Counted from the stretch's first letter, positions 1 to 7,888 are shown. The stretch is 43,119 nucleotides of DNA from an uncultured Collinsella sp. (GCA_900542965.1 UQPY01000012.1:1-43119), one strand, 5' to 3'. Translations and numbers: made by a program. The notes: generated from the sequence alone by a model not told the origin.

Positions 1-2
1 GT

Positions 3-35
3 TCGTCGGCAGCGTCAGATGTGTATAAGAGACAG
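3..35 (+). other. Nextera/Tn5 read-1 adapter (sequencing artefact)
   Basis: These 33 bases match the Illumina Nextera read-1 adapter; the last 19 bases (17-35) are the Tn5 mosaic end. Read in frame it gives the spurious peptide start MCIRDS. It is library-construction sequence left on the contig end, not part of the genome, and genomic sequence begins at about base 36. Confidence 0.97.
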
Positions 36-924
36 CGTCATAGGCGAGCGGTGCCTGGGGGCGTTTCCAACCAACTTCCAGCACGCCAAGGATCTGCGTA
101 CCGTAAAAAACGGGAAGACAGATCTCACTGCGGTACGGAGGCATATCCTGCATGCGCAACAGATGCTTAGAACGATTGTCCAAATCCATAAACATGCCCG
201 AGGCGACACGATCGCCCTCAAGATCCTGCTGAATCGACAAGCGGCAAGCGCGCGACTCGCGAAGCACATACGTCGGAATGCCCGCACCATACGGCAAAAA
301 CTCGGGCAGATAGCTATCCTCAAGCTCCTTAGAAACACCGCGGAGCTTAAAGCCGCCGCTCTCCGAAAAATAAATCGCAGCTCCAGAAGCATCGAGCGTT
401 CCGACAAGCTGGTTTAAAACGGTATCAAGCAGGCTGGGTAACTCATCGGATCCCACAGTGCTCATAATGACCGAGAGCGTGCCAGAGAGACGCTTGTTCG
501 CCACTCTAAGCTCCGATAACGCACGCTTGAGTTGACGGTCGTGAGAATACTGTTCCTCGATACTGTGAAGTGCCACCAGGACACGTGGCGCGCGGCGCCC
601 AAAGATGCGCGGAGGCGTTACGGAGCCCGCACGAACCAAGACGGGAATAAAAGAGCCGTCGCTCAACTTGAGCATAAGTTCGCTCTCGGAGCCATCAGTT
701 TCAAATGGCAGACGATGTTCCGTCGCACGTTCAAAAGCGGACGAGTACAGGACGTCTTTAACATCTCCACCGATGACATCGGCGCGTTCCTCGCACATCA
801 ACCCAAGTAAGCGATTATTCACATGCAGAATGGTTCCGTCGAGCTCGCAGATGATGACAGCATCGCTCGTGATCTCGACTAGTTGGGCAACGTCTGCCCA
901 CTCGTTGCGCTCAAGCGTTTCCAT
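36..924 (-). CDS. PAS-GAF sensor/regulator protein, N-terminal 296 residues (truncated by contig end)
   Basis: Partial gene running off the left edge; I read it directly from the minus strand. It starts METLERNEWADVAQ; an in-frame TAG lies just upstream, so only this ATG or a GTG four codons earlier can be the start, and a GGTGAGG ribosome site precedes it. Residues about 10-60 resemble a PAS fold (ITSDAVIICELDGTILHVN, then VIGGDVKDVL). A charged linker with helical, coiled-coil-like character follows (residues about 135-160, EEQYSHDRQLKRALSELR). From about residue 165 a GAF-like domain begins (LLDTVLNQLVGTLDASGAAIYF, later EICLPVFYGTQILGVLEVGW). The output domain (histidine kinase, phosphatase or other) is missing, so the signalling class cannot be assigned. 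Such proteins sense ligands or redox state in the cytosol. No membrane segment is seen in the part present. Confidence 0.8.
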
Positions 925-948
925 CGTGGACCTCACCGTCTATCGGTA

Positions 949-972
949 ACAAAAAAGCCTCCGAAGAGGCTT
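949..972 (-). terminator. Rho-independent terminator of tRNA-Leu
   Basis: A perfect 7-bp stem (AAGCCTC/GAGGCTT, loop of 4) is followed on the minus strand by six T residues. It lies just after the tRNA-Leu 3' end and before the sensor gene start, so it should end the tRNA transcript. Confidence 0.85.
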
Positions 973-983
973 CTCAAATGCGA

Positions 984-1073
984 TGGTGTCGGAGGCGGGA
1001 CTTGAACCCGCATGACCAAAAAGCGGTCACTAGCACCTCAAGCTAGCGCGTCTGCCAATTCCGCCACTCCGAC
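984..1073 (-). tRNA. tRNA-Leu (anticodon GAG)
   Basis: Minus-strand class II tRNA of 90 bases including an encoded CCA. The acceptor stem is GTCGGAG/CTCCGAC, the anticodon stem is CTAGC/GCTAG with loop TTGAGGT (anticodon GAG), and the T arm is GCGGG-TTCAAGT-CCCGC. The long variable arm forms a TGACC/GGTCA stem, as expected for leucine tRNA. It decodes CUC/CUU codons. Confidence 0.97.
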
Positions 1074-1130
1074 ATGCTATGTTGTTGACTCGCGGTTCGT
1101 TTTGTTGGACCCGCGCGTTCAACGAGGAAG

Positions 1131-1179
1131 ATAATAACCTATGATTCGAGAACTGTGCAAGCACTTTTTTCAAAAAAGT
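1131..1179 (-). promoter_or_regulatory. Promoter of tRNA-Leu with upstream A/T palindrome
   Basis: On the minus strand a -35 box TTGCAC (1155-1160) and a -10 box TATTAT (1131-1136) are separated by 18 bp, with the tRNA 5' end about 50 bases downstream of the expected start. Directly upstream of the -35 lies a 17-bp A/T-rich palindrome (1163-1179, ACTTTTTT-C-AAAAAAGT) that could act as an UP element. Box matches are seen; activity is inferred. Confidence 0.6.
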
Positions 1180-1217
1180 TTACGAATTTGTAAATACGCA
1201 GGTAGACGGACCTGTTC

Positions 1218-1342
1218 GGGCCGGAATGAGGTTGCTTTCCAACGCGTCCTCGGGCATGCGGCATTATTTTGCTCCGCGCTTCGCGCTACAAAATAATGCC
1301 GCCCCCTGCGGAATGCGTTGGAAAGCAACCTCATTCCGGCCC
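1218..1342 (+). repeat. Two-storey long hairpin element, copy 1
   Basis: A nested inverted repeat of 125 bp. The outer arms (1218-1245 and 1315-1342) are perfectly complementary over 28 bp. The inner arms (1258-1271 and 1289-1302) are perfect over 14 bp. A 17-base apex contains a GCGC-TTC-GCGC mini hairpin. The two 12-base internal-loop strands are GTCCTCGGGCAT and CCCCTGCGGAAT. The same architecture and the same loop motifs recur on the opposite strand at 1526-1657 with unrelated stem sequences. No convincing coding content; no T-run for a terminator. Function unknown: structured RNA, folded-DNA site and REP-type repeat are all possible. Confidence 0.85.
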
Positions 1343-1345
1343 TAG

Positions 1346-1359
1346 GAGTATGTACTCCG
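1346..1359. repeat. 14-bp palindrome between the two hairpin elements
   Basis: GGAGTA-TG-TACTCC is a perfect short palindrome, four bases after the first long hairpin. It could be a small stem or a protein-binding site; nothing further can be said from sequence. Confidence 0.45.
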
Positions 1360-1396
1360 GACACAGTTCTCAAACATGTTCTGGGGGCTGATTCAA

Positions 1397-1465
1397 ATTT
1401 AGTGGCTCGGCTTTGCCGAGCCCTTATATGGAGAGGCCGGAGCTAAAGCTCCGGCCTCGCTAAAT
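1397..1465. repeat. Predicted three-way-junction structure
   Basis: A closing stem ATTTAG/CTAAAT (1397-1402 with 1460-1465) encloses two perfect hairpins: an 8-bp stem GGCTCGGC/GCCGAGCC with loop TTT (1404-1422) and a 12-bp stem with a 2-base loop (1433-1458). It lies between the two long hairpin elements in a gene-free region. Neither strand has a U-run after it, so it is not an ordinary terminator. The fold is by eye, not computed. Confidence 0.6.
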
Positions 1466-1483
1466 ATCTTATTAGATAAAGTG

Positions 1484-1510
1484 AGCGATTTAGGAATCGC
1501 ACCCCCCCCC
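1484..1510. other. Short hairpin followed by a C9 tract
   Basis: A 6-bp stem GCGATT/AATCGC (1485-1500) is followed at 1502-1510 by nine consecutive C residues. The rest of 1080-1525 holds no gene. The homopolymer may vary in length or be miscalled. Confidence 0.5.
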
Positions 1511-1525
1511 TGCGGTGGTAACACA

Positions 1526-1657
1526 GGGCCCGTGCTGGACTTAGTTTTCAGAACATTCCGCAGACCAGGAAACCCCCTTATCCGCAGCTCCGAAGGAGCA
1601 GGATAAGGGGGTTTCCATGGTCGAGGACGTTCTGAAAACTAAGTCCAGCACGGGCCC
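1526..1657 (-). repeat. Two-storey long hairpin element, copy 2
   Basis: Inverted repeat of 132 bp that begins 16 bp past the oppF stop codon. The outer arms (1526-1554 and 1629-1657) are perfect over 29 bp and the inner arms (1568-1583 and 1601-1616) over 16 bp. The apex is 17 bases with a GCTCC-TTC-GGAGC mini hairpin. Read on the minus strand its internal-loop strands are GTCCTCGACCAT and TGGTCTGCGGAAT, matching copy 1 (1218-1342) at 10 of 12 positions and over CTGCGGAAT respectively, while both stems differ entirely. Both copies also begin GGGCC and end GGCCC. It may additionally end the opp transcript, although no T-run follows. Confidence 0.85.
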
Positions 1658-1673
1658 GGACAATAACAACCGA

Positions 1674-2702
1674 CTACAGGTCGATGTGCGATTCCTTGAT
1701 CGGGAACGGCTCCGCGAAGTGGCACGCGCAGCAGTGACCCGGTGCGACTTCCTTAAACTCGGGAAGCTTCTCAGAGCAGATACCCTGCGCGATCGGGCAG
1801 CGCGTGTGGAAACGGCAGCCGGTCGGCGGATCCAGCGGTGACGGCGGATCGCCGGCGAGGATGATGCGCTTGCGGGTCTTCTGGATATCAGGATCGGGCA
1901 CCGGCACGGCAGACAACAGCGACTGCGTGTACGGATGGTGCGGCTCACTATAGAGCGTCTTCCAGTCCGAAACCTCGACCATCTTGCCCAGGTACATAAC
2001 GGCAACACGGTCGGAGATATGCTGCACGACAGAGAGGTCGTGAGCAATGAAGAGATAAGCAGTACCGAATTTATCCTGAAGCTCCTTCAGCAGGTTCAAA
2101 ACCTGGGCCTGAATGGATACGTCAAGTGCAGAGACAGGCTCGTCGCAGATGATCAGCTTGGGCTTCAGAGCGAACGCGCGGGCGATGCCGACACGCTGAC
2201 GCTGACCGCCCGAGAACTCGTGCGGATAGCGGTTGATGTGCTCGGGATTCAGACCGACGACGTCCAGCAGCTCGCGGACGCGCTCGATACGCTCCTCCTT
2301 GGTACCTACGCCATGAATGGTCATGGGCTCGGAGACGATCTCGCCGATGGTCATACGAGGGTTCAGCGAAGCATAAGGATCCTGGAAGATAAACTGCATC
2401 TCGCGACGCATGTCCTTGATCTCATGCTTGCTCATCTCGGCAACATCTTTGCCCTGGAAGAACACCTTACCGGCGGTCGGCTTGGTCAAGCGCATGATGG
2501 TGCGACCCGTCGTGGACTTACCGCAACCAGACTCACCAACCAGACCAAAAGTCTCGCCAGGATAAATCTCAAAAGAGATGTCATTTACAGCAGAGACGAC
2601 ACGCTTGGAAAAACGCTTGGCGAACATGCCGGACTCAGCGGGGAACTCCTTAGAGAGGTGCTCGACCTTCAGCAACGGAGTACGCTCGTTGGTATCTGCC
2701 AT
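1674..2702 (-). CDS. oppF: Oligopeptide ABC transporter ATP-binding protein OppF
   Basis: 342-residue ABC ATPase, second nucleotide-binding subunit of the peptide importer. Walker A GESGCGKST is at about 56-64, Q-loop QDP at about 107, signature FSGGQRQR at about 163-170, Walker B LIICDE at about 183-188 and the switch histidine in AHD at about 221. The C-terminal oligopeptide-transporter domain keeps its cysteines (GCRF..RCP, then HCCACH), a region reported to bind an iron-sulfur cluster in some family members. It is the last gene of oppABCDF; its ATG overlaps the oppD stop (TAATG), indicating translational coupling. It is cytosolic, bound to the OppBC permease. Confidence 0.93.
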   Translation of the reverse strand: MADTNERTPLLKVEHLSKEFPAESGMFAKRFSKRVVSAVNDISFEIYPGETFGLVGESGCGKSTTGRTIMRLTKPTAGKVFFQGKDVAEMSKHEIKDMRREMQFIFQDPYASLNPRMTIGEIVSEPMTIHGVGTKEERIERVRELLDVVGLNPEHINRYPHEFSGGQRQRVGIARAFALKPKLIICDEPVSALDVSIQAQVLNLLKELQDKFGTAYLFIAHDLSVVQHISDRVAVMYLGKMVEVSDWKTLYSEPHHPYTQSLLSAVPVPDPDIQKTRKRIILAGDPPSPLDPPTGCRFHTRCPIAQGICSEKLPEFKEVAPGHCCACHFAEPFPIKESHIDL

Positions 2703-3793
2703 TACGCCTCGCCTCCCTTCTTGGAATCCTTGCGCGTACGGGACGTCTCAGGAGCGTTCTTGAGAAACTCGGGGTCACCGGAGTAGTGGCACGCAGAGTA
2801 ATGACCAGACTCGGTGACAACGCGCTCGGGGCGCTGCTTGCGGCACTTATCGGTCGCATAGGGACAACGAGGCGAGAACACGCAGCCCTCGGGCAGGTTC
2901 ATGAGCGAAGGCGGGTTGCCGTGAATCGGCGTAAGCGGCTTCTTCTCTTCGATGGCCTGCTCCGGGATGGAGCGGATAAGGCCCCAGGTGTAGGGGTGGC
3001 GGCTCTCGTAGAAGATTTCCTCAGCAGTACCGAACTCGACGGGACGGCCGGCGTACATAACCATGATCTTGTCGGCCATGTCGGCGACGACACCCAGGTC
3101 ATGGGTAATCATGATGATGGCGTTGCCGTTCTTCTCCTGCATTTCCTGCATGAGCTCGATAATCTGAGCCTGAATGGTAACGTCCAGGGCAGTCGTGGGC
3201 TCGTCGGCAATCAGAATATCGGGATCGCAGGCAAGAGCCATAGCGATCATGACACGCTGACGCATACCGCCGGAGAACTGGTGCGGATACTCATTGACGC
3301 GCTTCTCGGGCTCGGGGATACCCACGAGGTCCAGAAGCTCGGTAGCGCGCTTGAGCGCCTCCTGCTTGGAGTAGCCACGGTGCAGACGAAGGCCCTCGCC
3401 CACCTGCTTGCCGATCTTATAGACCGGGTTCAAGGAGGTCATAGGATCCTGGAAGATCATCGCGATGTCGTTGCCGCGAATGTGCTGCATCTCCTCCTCG
3501 GTCATCTCGAGGATCGAACGACCGCGATAGCGAACGTCGCCGCCCTCGATCTTTCCCGGAGGCATCGAGATAAGGCCCATGATGGTCATGGCGGTCACGG
3601 ACTTACCGGAGCCGGACTCACCGACGACGCCCAGGGTCTCGCCGCGATCGAGCGTGTAGGAGACGCCGTCGACAGCGCGAACGACGCCATCCTCGGTGTG
3701 GAAATACATCTTAAGGTCATCGACCTCGAGCAGATGCTGGCCCTCGGGAACCGGCTGGTCCTTCAGGTCCACATAGTTCTTGTTCTTCTTCAT
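2702..3793 (-). CDS. oppD: Oligopeptide ABC transporter ATP-binding protein OppD
   Basis: 363-residue ABC ATPase that energises peptide uptake with OppF. It shows Walker A GESGSGKS, Q-loop FQDPMTSLNP, signature FSGGMRQR, Walker B ILIADE and the histidine of THDLGVVADMADK. The C-terminal oligopeptide-transporter extension has the cysteine motif GCVFSPRCPYATDKC followed by HYSACH, so the putative metal/iron-sulfur site is intact here, unlike in the second transporter of this window. It starts at MKKNKNYVDL, two bases after the oppC stop, and overlaps oppF by one base. Length is normal for OppD/DppD; the substrate could be di- or oligopeptides. Confidence 0.93.
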   Translation of the reverse strand: MKKNKNYVDLKDQPVPEGQHLLEVDDLKMYFHTEDGVVRAVDGVSYTLDRGETLGVVGESGSGKSVTAMTIMGLISMPPGKIEGGDVRYRGRSILEMTEEEMQHIRGNDIAMIFQDPMTSLNPVYKIGKQVGEGLRLHRGYSKQEALKRATELLDLVGIPEPEKRVNEYPHQFSGGMRQRVMIAMALACDPDILIADEPTTALDVTIQAQIIELMQEMQEKNGNAIIMITHDLGVVADMADKIMVMYAGRPVEFGTAEEIFYESRHPYTWGLIRSIPEQAIEEKKPLTPIHGNPPSLMNLPEGCVFSPRCPYATDKCRKQRPERVVTESGHYSACHYSGDPEFLKNAPETSRTRKDSKKGGEA

Positions 3794-3795
3794 CC

Positions 3796-4731
3796 TTATG
3801 CGTCCTTCATCTTGACGTCGAGGGCGTCGCGCAGACCATCACCCAACAGGGTGAAGGCGAGCACCGTCGAGAGAATTGCCAGACCGGGCATGATCATCAT
3901 CCAGGGAGCAGTCAGAAGATACTGCTGACCGTCCTGAATCATGGAGCCCCACGAAGGCGTAGGCGGAATAACGCCCATGCCGAGGAAGGACAGAGCGGAC
4001 TCGGTCAGAATGGCGCCACCAATGTTCATGGTCGCGTAGACCACGATGGAGGCGACGGAGTTCGGGAAGATGTGACGTACAACGATACGAGCATCAGATG
4101 CACCCATCGCGCGCGCAGCATCAACATAGTCGTTTTCCTTGACCGTCAAGATTGCAGAGCGGAAGACGCGCGCAATCGAAGGCCAGCCAAGAATGCCGAT
4201 GGCGATAAAGACGTTCTGAAGACCACGGCCGATAACGGCGATCATGGCGACAACGAACAGCACGTACGGGAACGCCAGGAAGATGTCCGCACAGCGCATG
4301 ATGATCGTATCCCAGATGCCGCCGTAGAAACCGGCCAGAGCACCCATGACCAGACCAATCAGCGTGGAGATCGCGGTGGCCATAATTCCGACGGACAGCG
4401 AAACGCGCGCACCGTAGATAACGCGGACGAGAATGTCACGACCTAGGGCGTCGGTGCCAAACGGGTGCTCGGGACACGGAGCCAGCAGCGACGTCTCGGC
4501 CATGGTAGTCGAATCGGAAGCCGTCGGCGAACCGAGCCAGGGCTTAGCCCACAGATCCGCGGTCAGGGCAACCACAACGACGATGATGATCCAGCAGACA
4601 CCGATAACGGCGAGCTTGTTCTTACGAAGACGCTTAAAAGCGTCGCCCCACAGCGTGCGGGACTTGGCGGGAGCAGATGCGGCCTTGGTGGCGGTAGCCT
4701 GCTCCTGAGACTGAGAATCAGTTTCCTGCAT
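3796..4731 (-). CDS. oppC: Oligopeptide ABC transporter permease OppC
   Basis: 311-residue inner-membrane permease of the OppC/DppC type. A charged, low-complexity N-terminus (QSQEQATATKAASAPAK) precedes the first membrane segment at about residues 40-60. The conserved EFGTDALGRD-type motif is present as HPFGTDALGRDILVRVIYGARVS. The coupling loop that contacts the ATPases is seen in AARAMGASDARIVVRHIFPN. Five further hydrophobic segments give six in total. It is co-transcribed with oppB and oppD, with 14 bp and 2 bp spacing. Confidence 0.92.
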   Translation of the reverse strand: MQETDSQSQEQATATKAASAPAKSRTLWGDAFKRLRKNKLAVIGVCWIIIVVVVALTADLWAKPWLGSPTASDSTTMAETSLLAPCPEHPFGTDALGRDILVRVIYGARVSLSVGIMATAISTLIGLVMGALAGFYGGIWDTIIMRCADIFLAFPYVLFVVAMIAVIGRGLQNVFIAIGILGWPSIARVFRSAILTVKENDYVDAARAMGASDARIVVRHIFPNSVASIVVYATMNIGGAILTESALSFLGMGVIPPTPSWGSMIQDGQQYLLTAPWMMIMPGLAILSTVLAFTLLGDGLRDALDVKMKDA

Positions 4732-4745
4732 GAGACGTACCTCCC

Positions 4746-5783
4746 TTAGGCCTTATCCGACGGACCGCCAAGGCGGATGCGCGGGTCGAGGAATGCATAG
4801 CTAATGTCGACGAGCAGGTTGATCACCATGACGACGACAACGATGAGCGTAACGCCGCCCATAACGATGGGCCAGTCACGCATGCTAATGGCACGATAGA
4901 CCTCATAGCCGATACCGGGCCAGTTAAAGACCGTCTCGGTCAGGATGGCGCCCGAAAGCATGCCGCCAAAGTCGACACCAATATAGGTAACGACGGGGAT
5001 GAGTGCATTCTTAAGCGCATGCTTGATGATGATCGCGCGATTGGAGAGACCCTTGGCCTTTGCCGTACGGATGTAGTCCTGGTTCATGACGTCAAGCAGC
5101 TGCGAGCGCATAATGCGGGCGGCATAAGCGGTCGAAACCGAAGCCAGCGTAATGGTCGGAAGCACATAGTGCATCCAATCCTGATACTGAGAGCTGGAAC
5201 CGCCGGCACCCGAGATCGGCATGGAGAATGCACCGCCCGTGGCGTCCTTGAGAATGACGCCAAAGAACAGCTGCAGCAACATACCGAGCCAGAAAGCCGG
5301 GACGGCAACGAGAATCGACGTGGTGAGCGTTACCAAAATATCCCAGAAGGAATAACGCTTAACCGCCGAAATGATACCCGCACCGATACCCATGATTGCC
5401 TCGAGCACGATGGCGCACGCGGCAAGTTTGACCGTATACGGATACTTCTGGGCAAAGATTTCCGTAACCGGCAGCTTGCGCTGATACGAATTGCCCAGAT
5501 CGCCATGAAGCAGGCCGTTCATGTAATACAAGTAACGGTCCACGAGCGACGTTTGAACGGGGTCGCCGTTCTCGTCAAGGATCGCGTTGCCGTCCTCGTC
5601 CGTCTGGACCAGGTGATAGCGGACGCGAAGCTGAAGCTCCACCTCGGGGGACAGAGCCTTGTCTCCACCGATCAGCTTGATCGGATCTCCCGGCACGATA
5701 TTCTGGAGGGCGAACAGAATCAGCGTAACGCCCAAAAACACCGGGATGAACTGAAGCACACGTTTAACGATGTACTTACCCAT
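4746..5783 (-). CDS. oppB: Oligopeptide ABC transporter permease OppB
   Basis: 345-residue permease of the OppB/DppB type. An N-terminal membrane anchor (VLQFIPVFLGVTLILFALQN, preceded by VKR) leads into NIVPGDP. An extracellular loop contains an acidic insert (DEDGNAILDENGDPVQ) before HGDLGNSYQ. The coupling loop is RTAKAKGLSNRAIIIKHALKNAL. It starts at MGKYIVKRV with GGGGAG just upstream. It forms the membrane channel with OppC. A stem-loop separates it from oppA. Confidence 0.92.
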   Translation of the reverse strand: MGKYIVKRVLQFIPVFLGVTLILFALQNIVPGDPIKLIGGDKALSPEVELQLRVRYHLVQTDEDGNAILDENGDPVQTSLVDRYLYYMNGLLHGDLGNSYQRKLPVTEIFAQKYPYTVKLAACAIVLEAIMGIGAGIISAVKRYSFWDILVTLTTSILVAVPAFWLGMLLQLFFGVILKDATGGAFSMPISGAGGSSSQYQDWMHYVLPTITLASVSTAYAARIMRSQLLDVMNQDYIRTAKAKGLSNRAIIIKHALKNALIPVVTYIGVDFGGMLSGAILTETVFNWPGIGYEVYRAISMRDWPIVMGGVTLIVVVVMVINLLVDISYAFLDPRIRLGGPSDKA

Positions 5784-5814
5784 ACCACTCCCCTATCTAG
5801 GGATTAACCTAAAT

Positions 5815-5842
5815 GGGATGCCGATCGCCAGACCGGCATCCC
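5815..5842 (-). promoter_or_regulatory. Stem-loop between oppA and oppB
   Basis: A perfect 9-bp stem (GGGATGCCG/CGGCATCCC, 10-base loop) lies in the 156-bp gap between the oppA stop and the oppB start. No run of T follows on the minus strand, so it probably acts as a partial terminator or as an RNase barrier that keeps oppA mRNA more abundant than the permease message. Structure seen, role inferred. Confidence 0.6.
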
Positions 5843-5939
5843 AAAATTACCATCAGCCAGTTTACCCCAGGTTAGGGAGAACTGTATGTTTCCCATGAGG
5901 TCTACGTAAATACTTGACCCTCACGGAAGCTGCAAACTC

Positions 5940-7616
5940 TTAGGCGAGCTCAGCGGTACCCAGATCGGCGTGCTTCTGCGGATCGACATAGAGGTGCTTA
6001 ATGCGATCGGAGCCGGCGATGGTGTGCGTGTAGAACATAATCGGGATGACCGGGCAGTCGGCAGCGACCATTGCGTCGGCCTCCTGCATCTTAGCGACGC
6101 GCTCCTCGTCGTCAACAATAGTACGAGCCTCGTCGACCTTGGCGTCGAACTCGGGGTTGTTGTAACCGGAGCGGTTGTCGCCACCGAGGGAGTCGGAGTG
6201 GAACAGCGGATACAGGAAGTTGTCCATGATCGGGTAGTCGGCAATCCAACCCAGACGACCGAACTGATAGTTAAAGTTCTGATACTGCTCGAGCAGGGCA
6301 GACCACTCAGGGGTATCGGAGACAGCGGTAACGCCAACCTTGGCGAGGTCACCGATGATGGACTCCATGATCTCCTTGTGACCGCCGTCCTGGTTGTAGG
6401 ACAGGGTCACGCTAATGCCACGATCCCCGTTAGCGCCAGCGGGAGCAACCTTGTCGAGGTACTCGTTAGCCTTGTCGACATCGTAGGCGCAGAACTCCCA
6501 TGCGCCCTCCTTGTAGCCATCGATGCCCGGAGGAACAATGCCGTCGGCAGGAGTACGGGTACCCTTGAAGATGGTCTTGCAGATGGCCTCACGGTTAATG
6601 GCCAGGGAGATGCCCCTACGCAGGTCGGCGTTGTTGAACGGCTCGGCCGTGGTGTTGCAGGTCAGATAGTACGTGGAAGGCTCGGCGCCGAGCAGCATGC
6701 GCTCGCCGTCACCCATGGTGTAGCCGTCCTTGGACACGCCGCGATCCTTCTTGGCGGCATCGATCTGAGCGACGGGAACGTCGCAGACATCGAGGTTACC
6801 GGCCTGGAACTCCTTGTAAGCGGTCTCCATGTCCTTGATGACCTGGAAGTGGATGCCATCGATCTTGGCCTTGTCGCCATAGTAATCGTCGAACTTCTTG
6901 ACGTTGATCTCCTGGCCATCCTCCCACTTGCCGTCCATCATGAACGGGCCGTTACCGACCGGGGCAAGATAGAAGCTCTTGACATCGGACTCGGCGCACT
7001 CGGGAACCGGGGCCAGAGCCGGATGAGAGGCAACGAAGGGGAAGTCAGCGTAAGCGGAAGACAGCTTGACGACGAGGGTCTCATCGTCGGGGCAGGTAAC
7101 ACCGCTGAGCTCGGTGGCGTTACCGGCAAGCAGATCGTCATAGCCCTCGACCATGGAAAGGTGATAGGAGACCTCGGAAGGGCCATACTCGGTAGCGATG
7201 GCCGACTTGGTGTTGACCAGACGCTCCCAACCGAGCTTGAAGGACTTGGAGGTAACGTCGTCACCGTTGTGGAACTTGGCCTTCTTGATCTTGAAGGTAA
7301 ACTCGGTGGCATCGTCGTTGGACTCAAAGGACTCGCAAGCCAGCGGAACGATCTCGCCCTTCTCGGCGTCGTAAGAGGTCAGAGCGTCAAAGAGCTGATA
7401 CTCGACCTGAGTGCCCTGGTCCTCCTGGACGTTGTAGGGGTCGATGCAGACCGGGTTGTTGATGTAGAAGTTCAGCGTCGAACCGGACTCAGAACCGGAA
7501 GCGTCGCCGCCCTTCTTGCCGCATGCGGCAAGAAAAGCCATGGAGCTCGCAGCGAGGGTGCCGCCAACAAAGGCGCGACGACCCATAACGGGCTGGTGGA
7601 ACATAGAATCAGCCAT
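5940..7616 (-). CDS. oppA: Oligopeptide-binding lipoprotein OppA (SBP family 5)
   Basis: 558-residue extracellular solute-binding protein that captures peptides for OppBCDF. The N-terminus combines a twin-arginine motif (GRRAFVGG, R13-R14), a hydrophobic stretch and a lipobox LAAC with the lipidated cysteine at residue 32; a KKGGDASGSESGS linker follows. The SBP_bac_5 fold is indicated by YQLFDALTSYD, then FTFKIKKAKFHNGDDVTSKSF and NADLRRGISLAINREAI. I start at MADSMFHQ because AAGGAGG lies five bases upstream; a longer reading (MCPTEHF) has no ribosome site. First gene of the operon, so its promoter should lie in 7617-7857. Confidence 0.93.
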   Translation of the reverse strand: MADSMFHQPVMGRRAFVGGTLAASSMAFLAACGKKGGDASGSESGSTLNFYINNPVCIDPYNVQEDQGTQVEYQLFDALTSYDAEKGEIVPLACESFESNDDATEFTFKIKKAKFHNGDDVTSKSFKLGWERLVNTKSAIATEYGPSEVSYHLSMVEGYDDLLAGNATELSGVTCPDDETLVVKLSSAYADFPFVASHPALAPVPECAESDVKSFYLAPVGNGPFMMDGKWEDGQEINVKKFDDYYGDKAKIDGIHFQVIKDMETAYKEFQAGNLDVCDVPVAQIDAAKKDRGVSKDGYTMGDGERMLLGAEPSTYYLTCNTTAEPFNNADLRRGISLAINREAICKTIFKGTRTPADGIVPPGIDGYKEGAWEFCAYDVDKANEYLDKVAPAGANGDRGISVTLSYNQDGGHKEIMESIIGDLAKVGVTAVSDTPEWSALLEQYQNFNYQFGRLGWIADYPIMDNFLYPLFHSDSLGGDNRSGYNNPEFDAKVDEARTIVDDEERVAKMQEADAMVAADCPVIPIMFYTHTIAGSDRIKHLYVDPQKHADLGTAELA

Positions 7617-7704
7617 GCCATCCTCCTTATGAGATAGGACAAAGAAATGTTCAGTCGGACACATGTCGAAACAATCCGATCCGAACCATCAAAACGCCGC
7701 CCGC

Positions 7705-7750
7705 TGCTATGGCTGGTTATGCACAACGGACCAACGTTTTGCAATACAGT
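7705..7750 (-). promoter_or_regulatory. Candidate promoter of the opp operon
   Basis: In the 240-bp gap between secG's terminator and oppA, the minus strand carries TTGCAA followed after 17 bp by CATAAC, about 100 bases before the oppA start. The -10 is poor and other A/T-rich options exist nearby (for example TATAAA near 7760). Nothing else gene-like is seen in this gap. Confidence 0.3.
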
Positions 7751-7855
7751 AGCGCATTTTATACACGATTTGGGGCTAATTCCGGTTAACGGTCGAGAAT
7801 TTCTTTAGTTGGGCGAAGTATGTGAGGATATTTTGACTCTGTTACAAATATGTAA

Positions 7856-7888
7856 ACAAAAAGGGCCCCGCACATGCAGGACCCTTTA
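7856..7888 (-). terminator. Terminator of secG
   Basis: An 11-bp stem (7861-7871 with 7876-7886, two G-U pairs, loop ATGT) is followed by five T residues on the minus strand, 23 bases after the secG stop. A strong intrinsic terminator. Confidence 0.9.

Noticed and set aside
17..35. Tn5-like inverted end suggesting a transposon at the contig edge
   Set aside because: It is the mosaic-end part of the Nextera adapter, with adapter sequence on its outer side and the matching arm at the other contig end.
19..417. Open frames on both strands at the left edge, including one starting MCIRDS
   Set aside because: They begin in adapter sequence or run in shadow frames; the real gene is the PAS-GAF frame on the minus strand, which is open over 36-924 and has recognisable domains.
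1170..1373. 67-residue minus-strand frame across hairpin copy 1
   Set aside because: It lies almost wholly inside the inverted repeat, has no ribosome site and resembles no protein.
1526..1657. Hairpin copy 2 as a plain terminator of the opp operon
   Set aside because: The stem is far longer than needed, has conserved internal loops shared with copy 1, and no T-run follows. A secondary terminator role is still possible.
1218..1657. Integron attC sites
   Set aside because: The structures are attC-like in being folded with variable sequence, but the RYYYAAC/GTTRRRY core sites are absent and no integrase is in the window.
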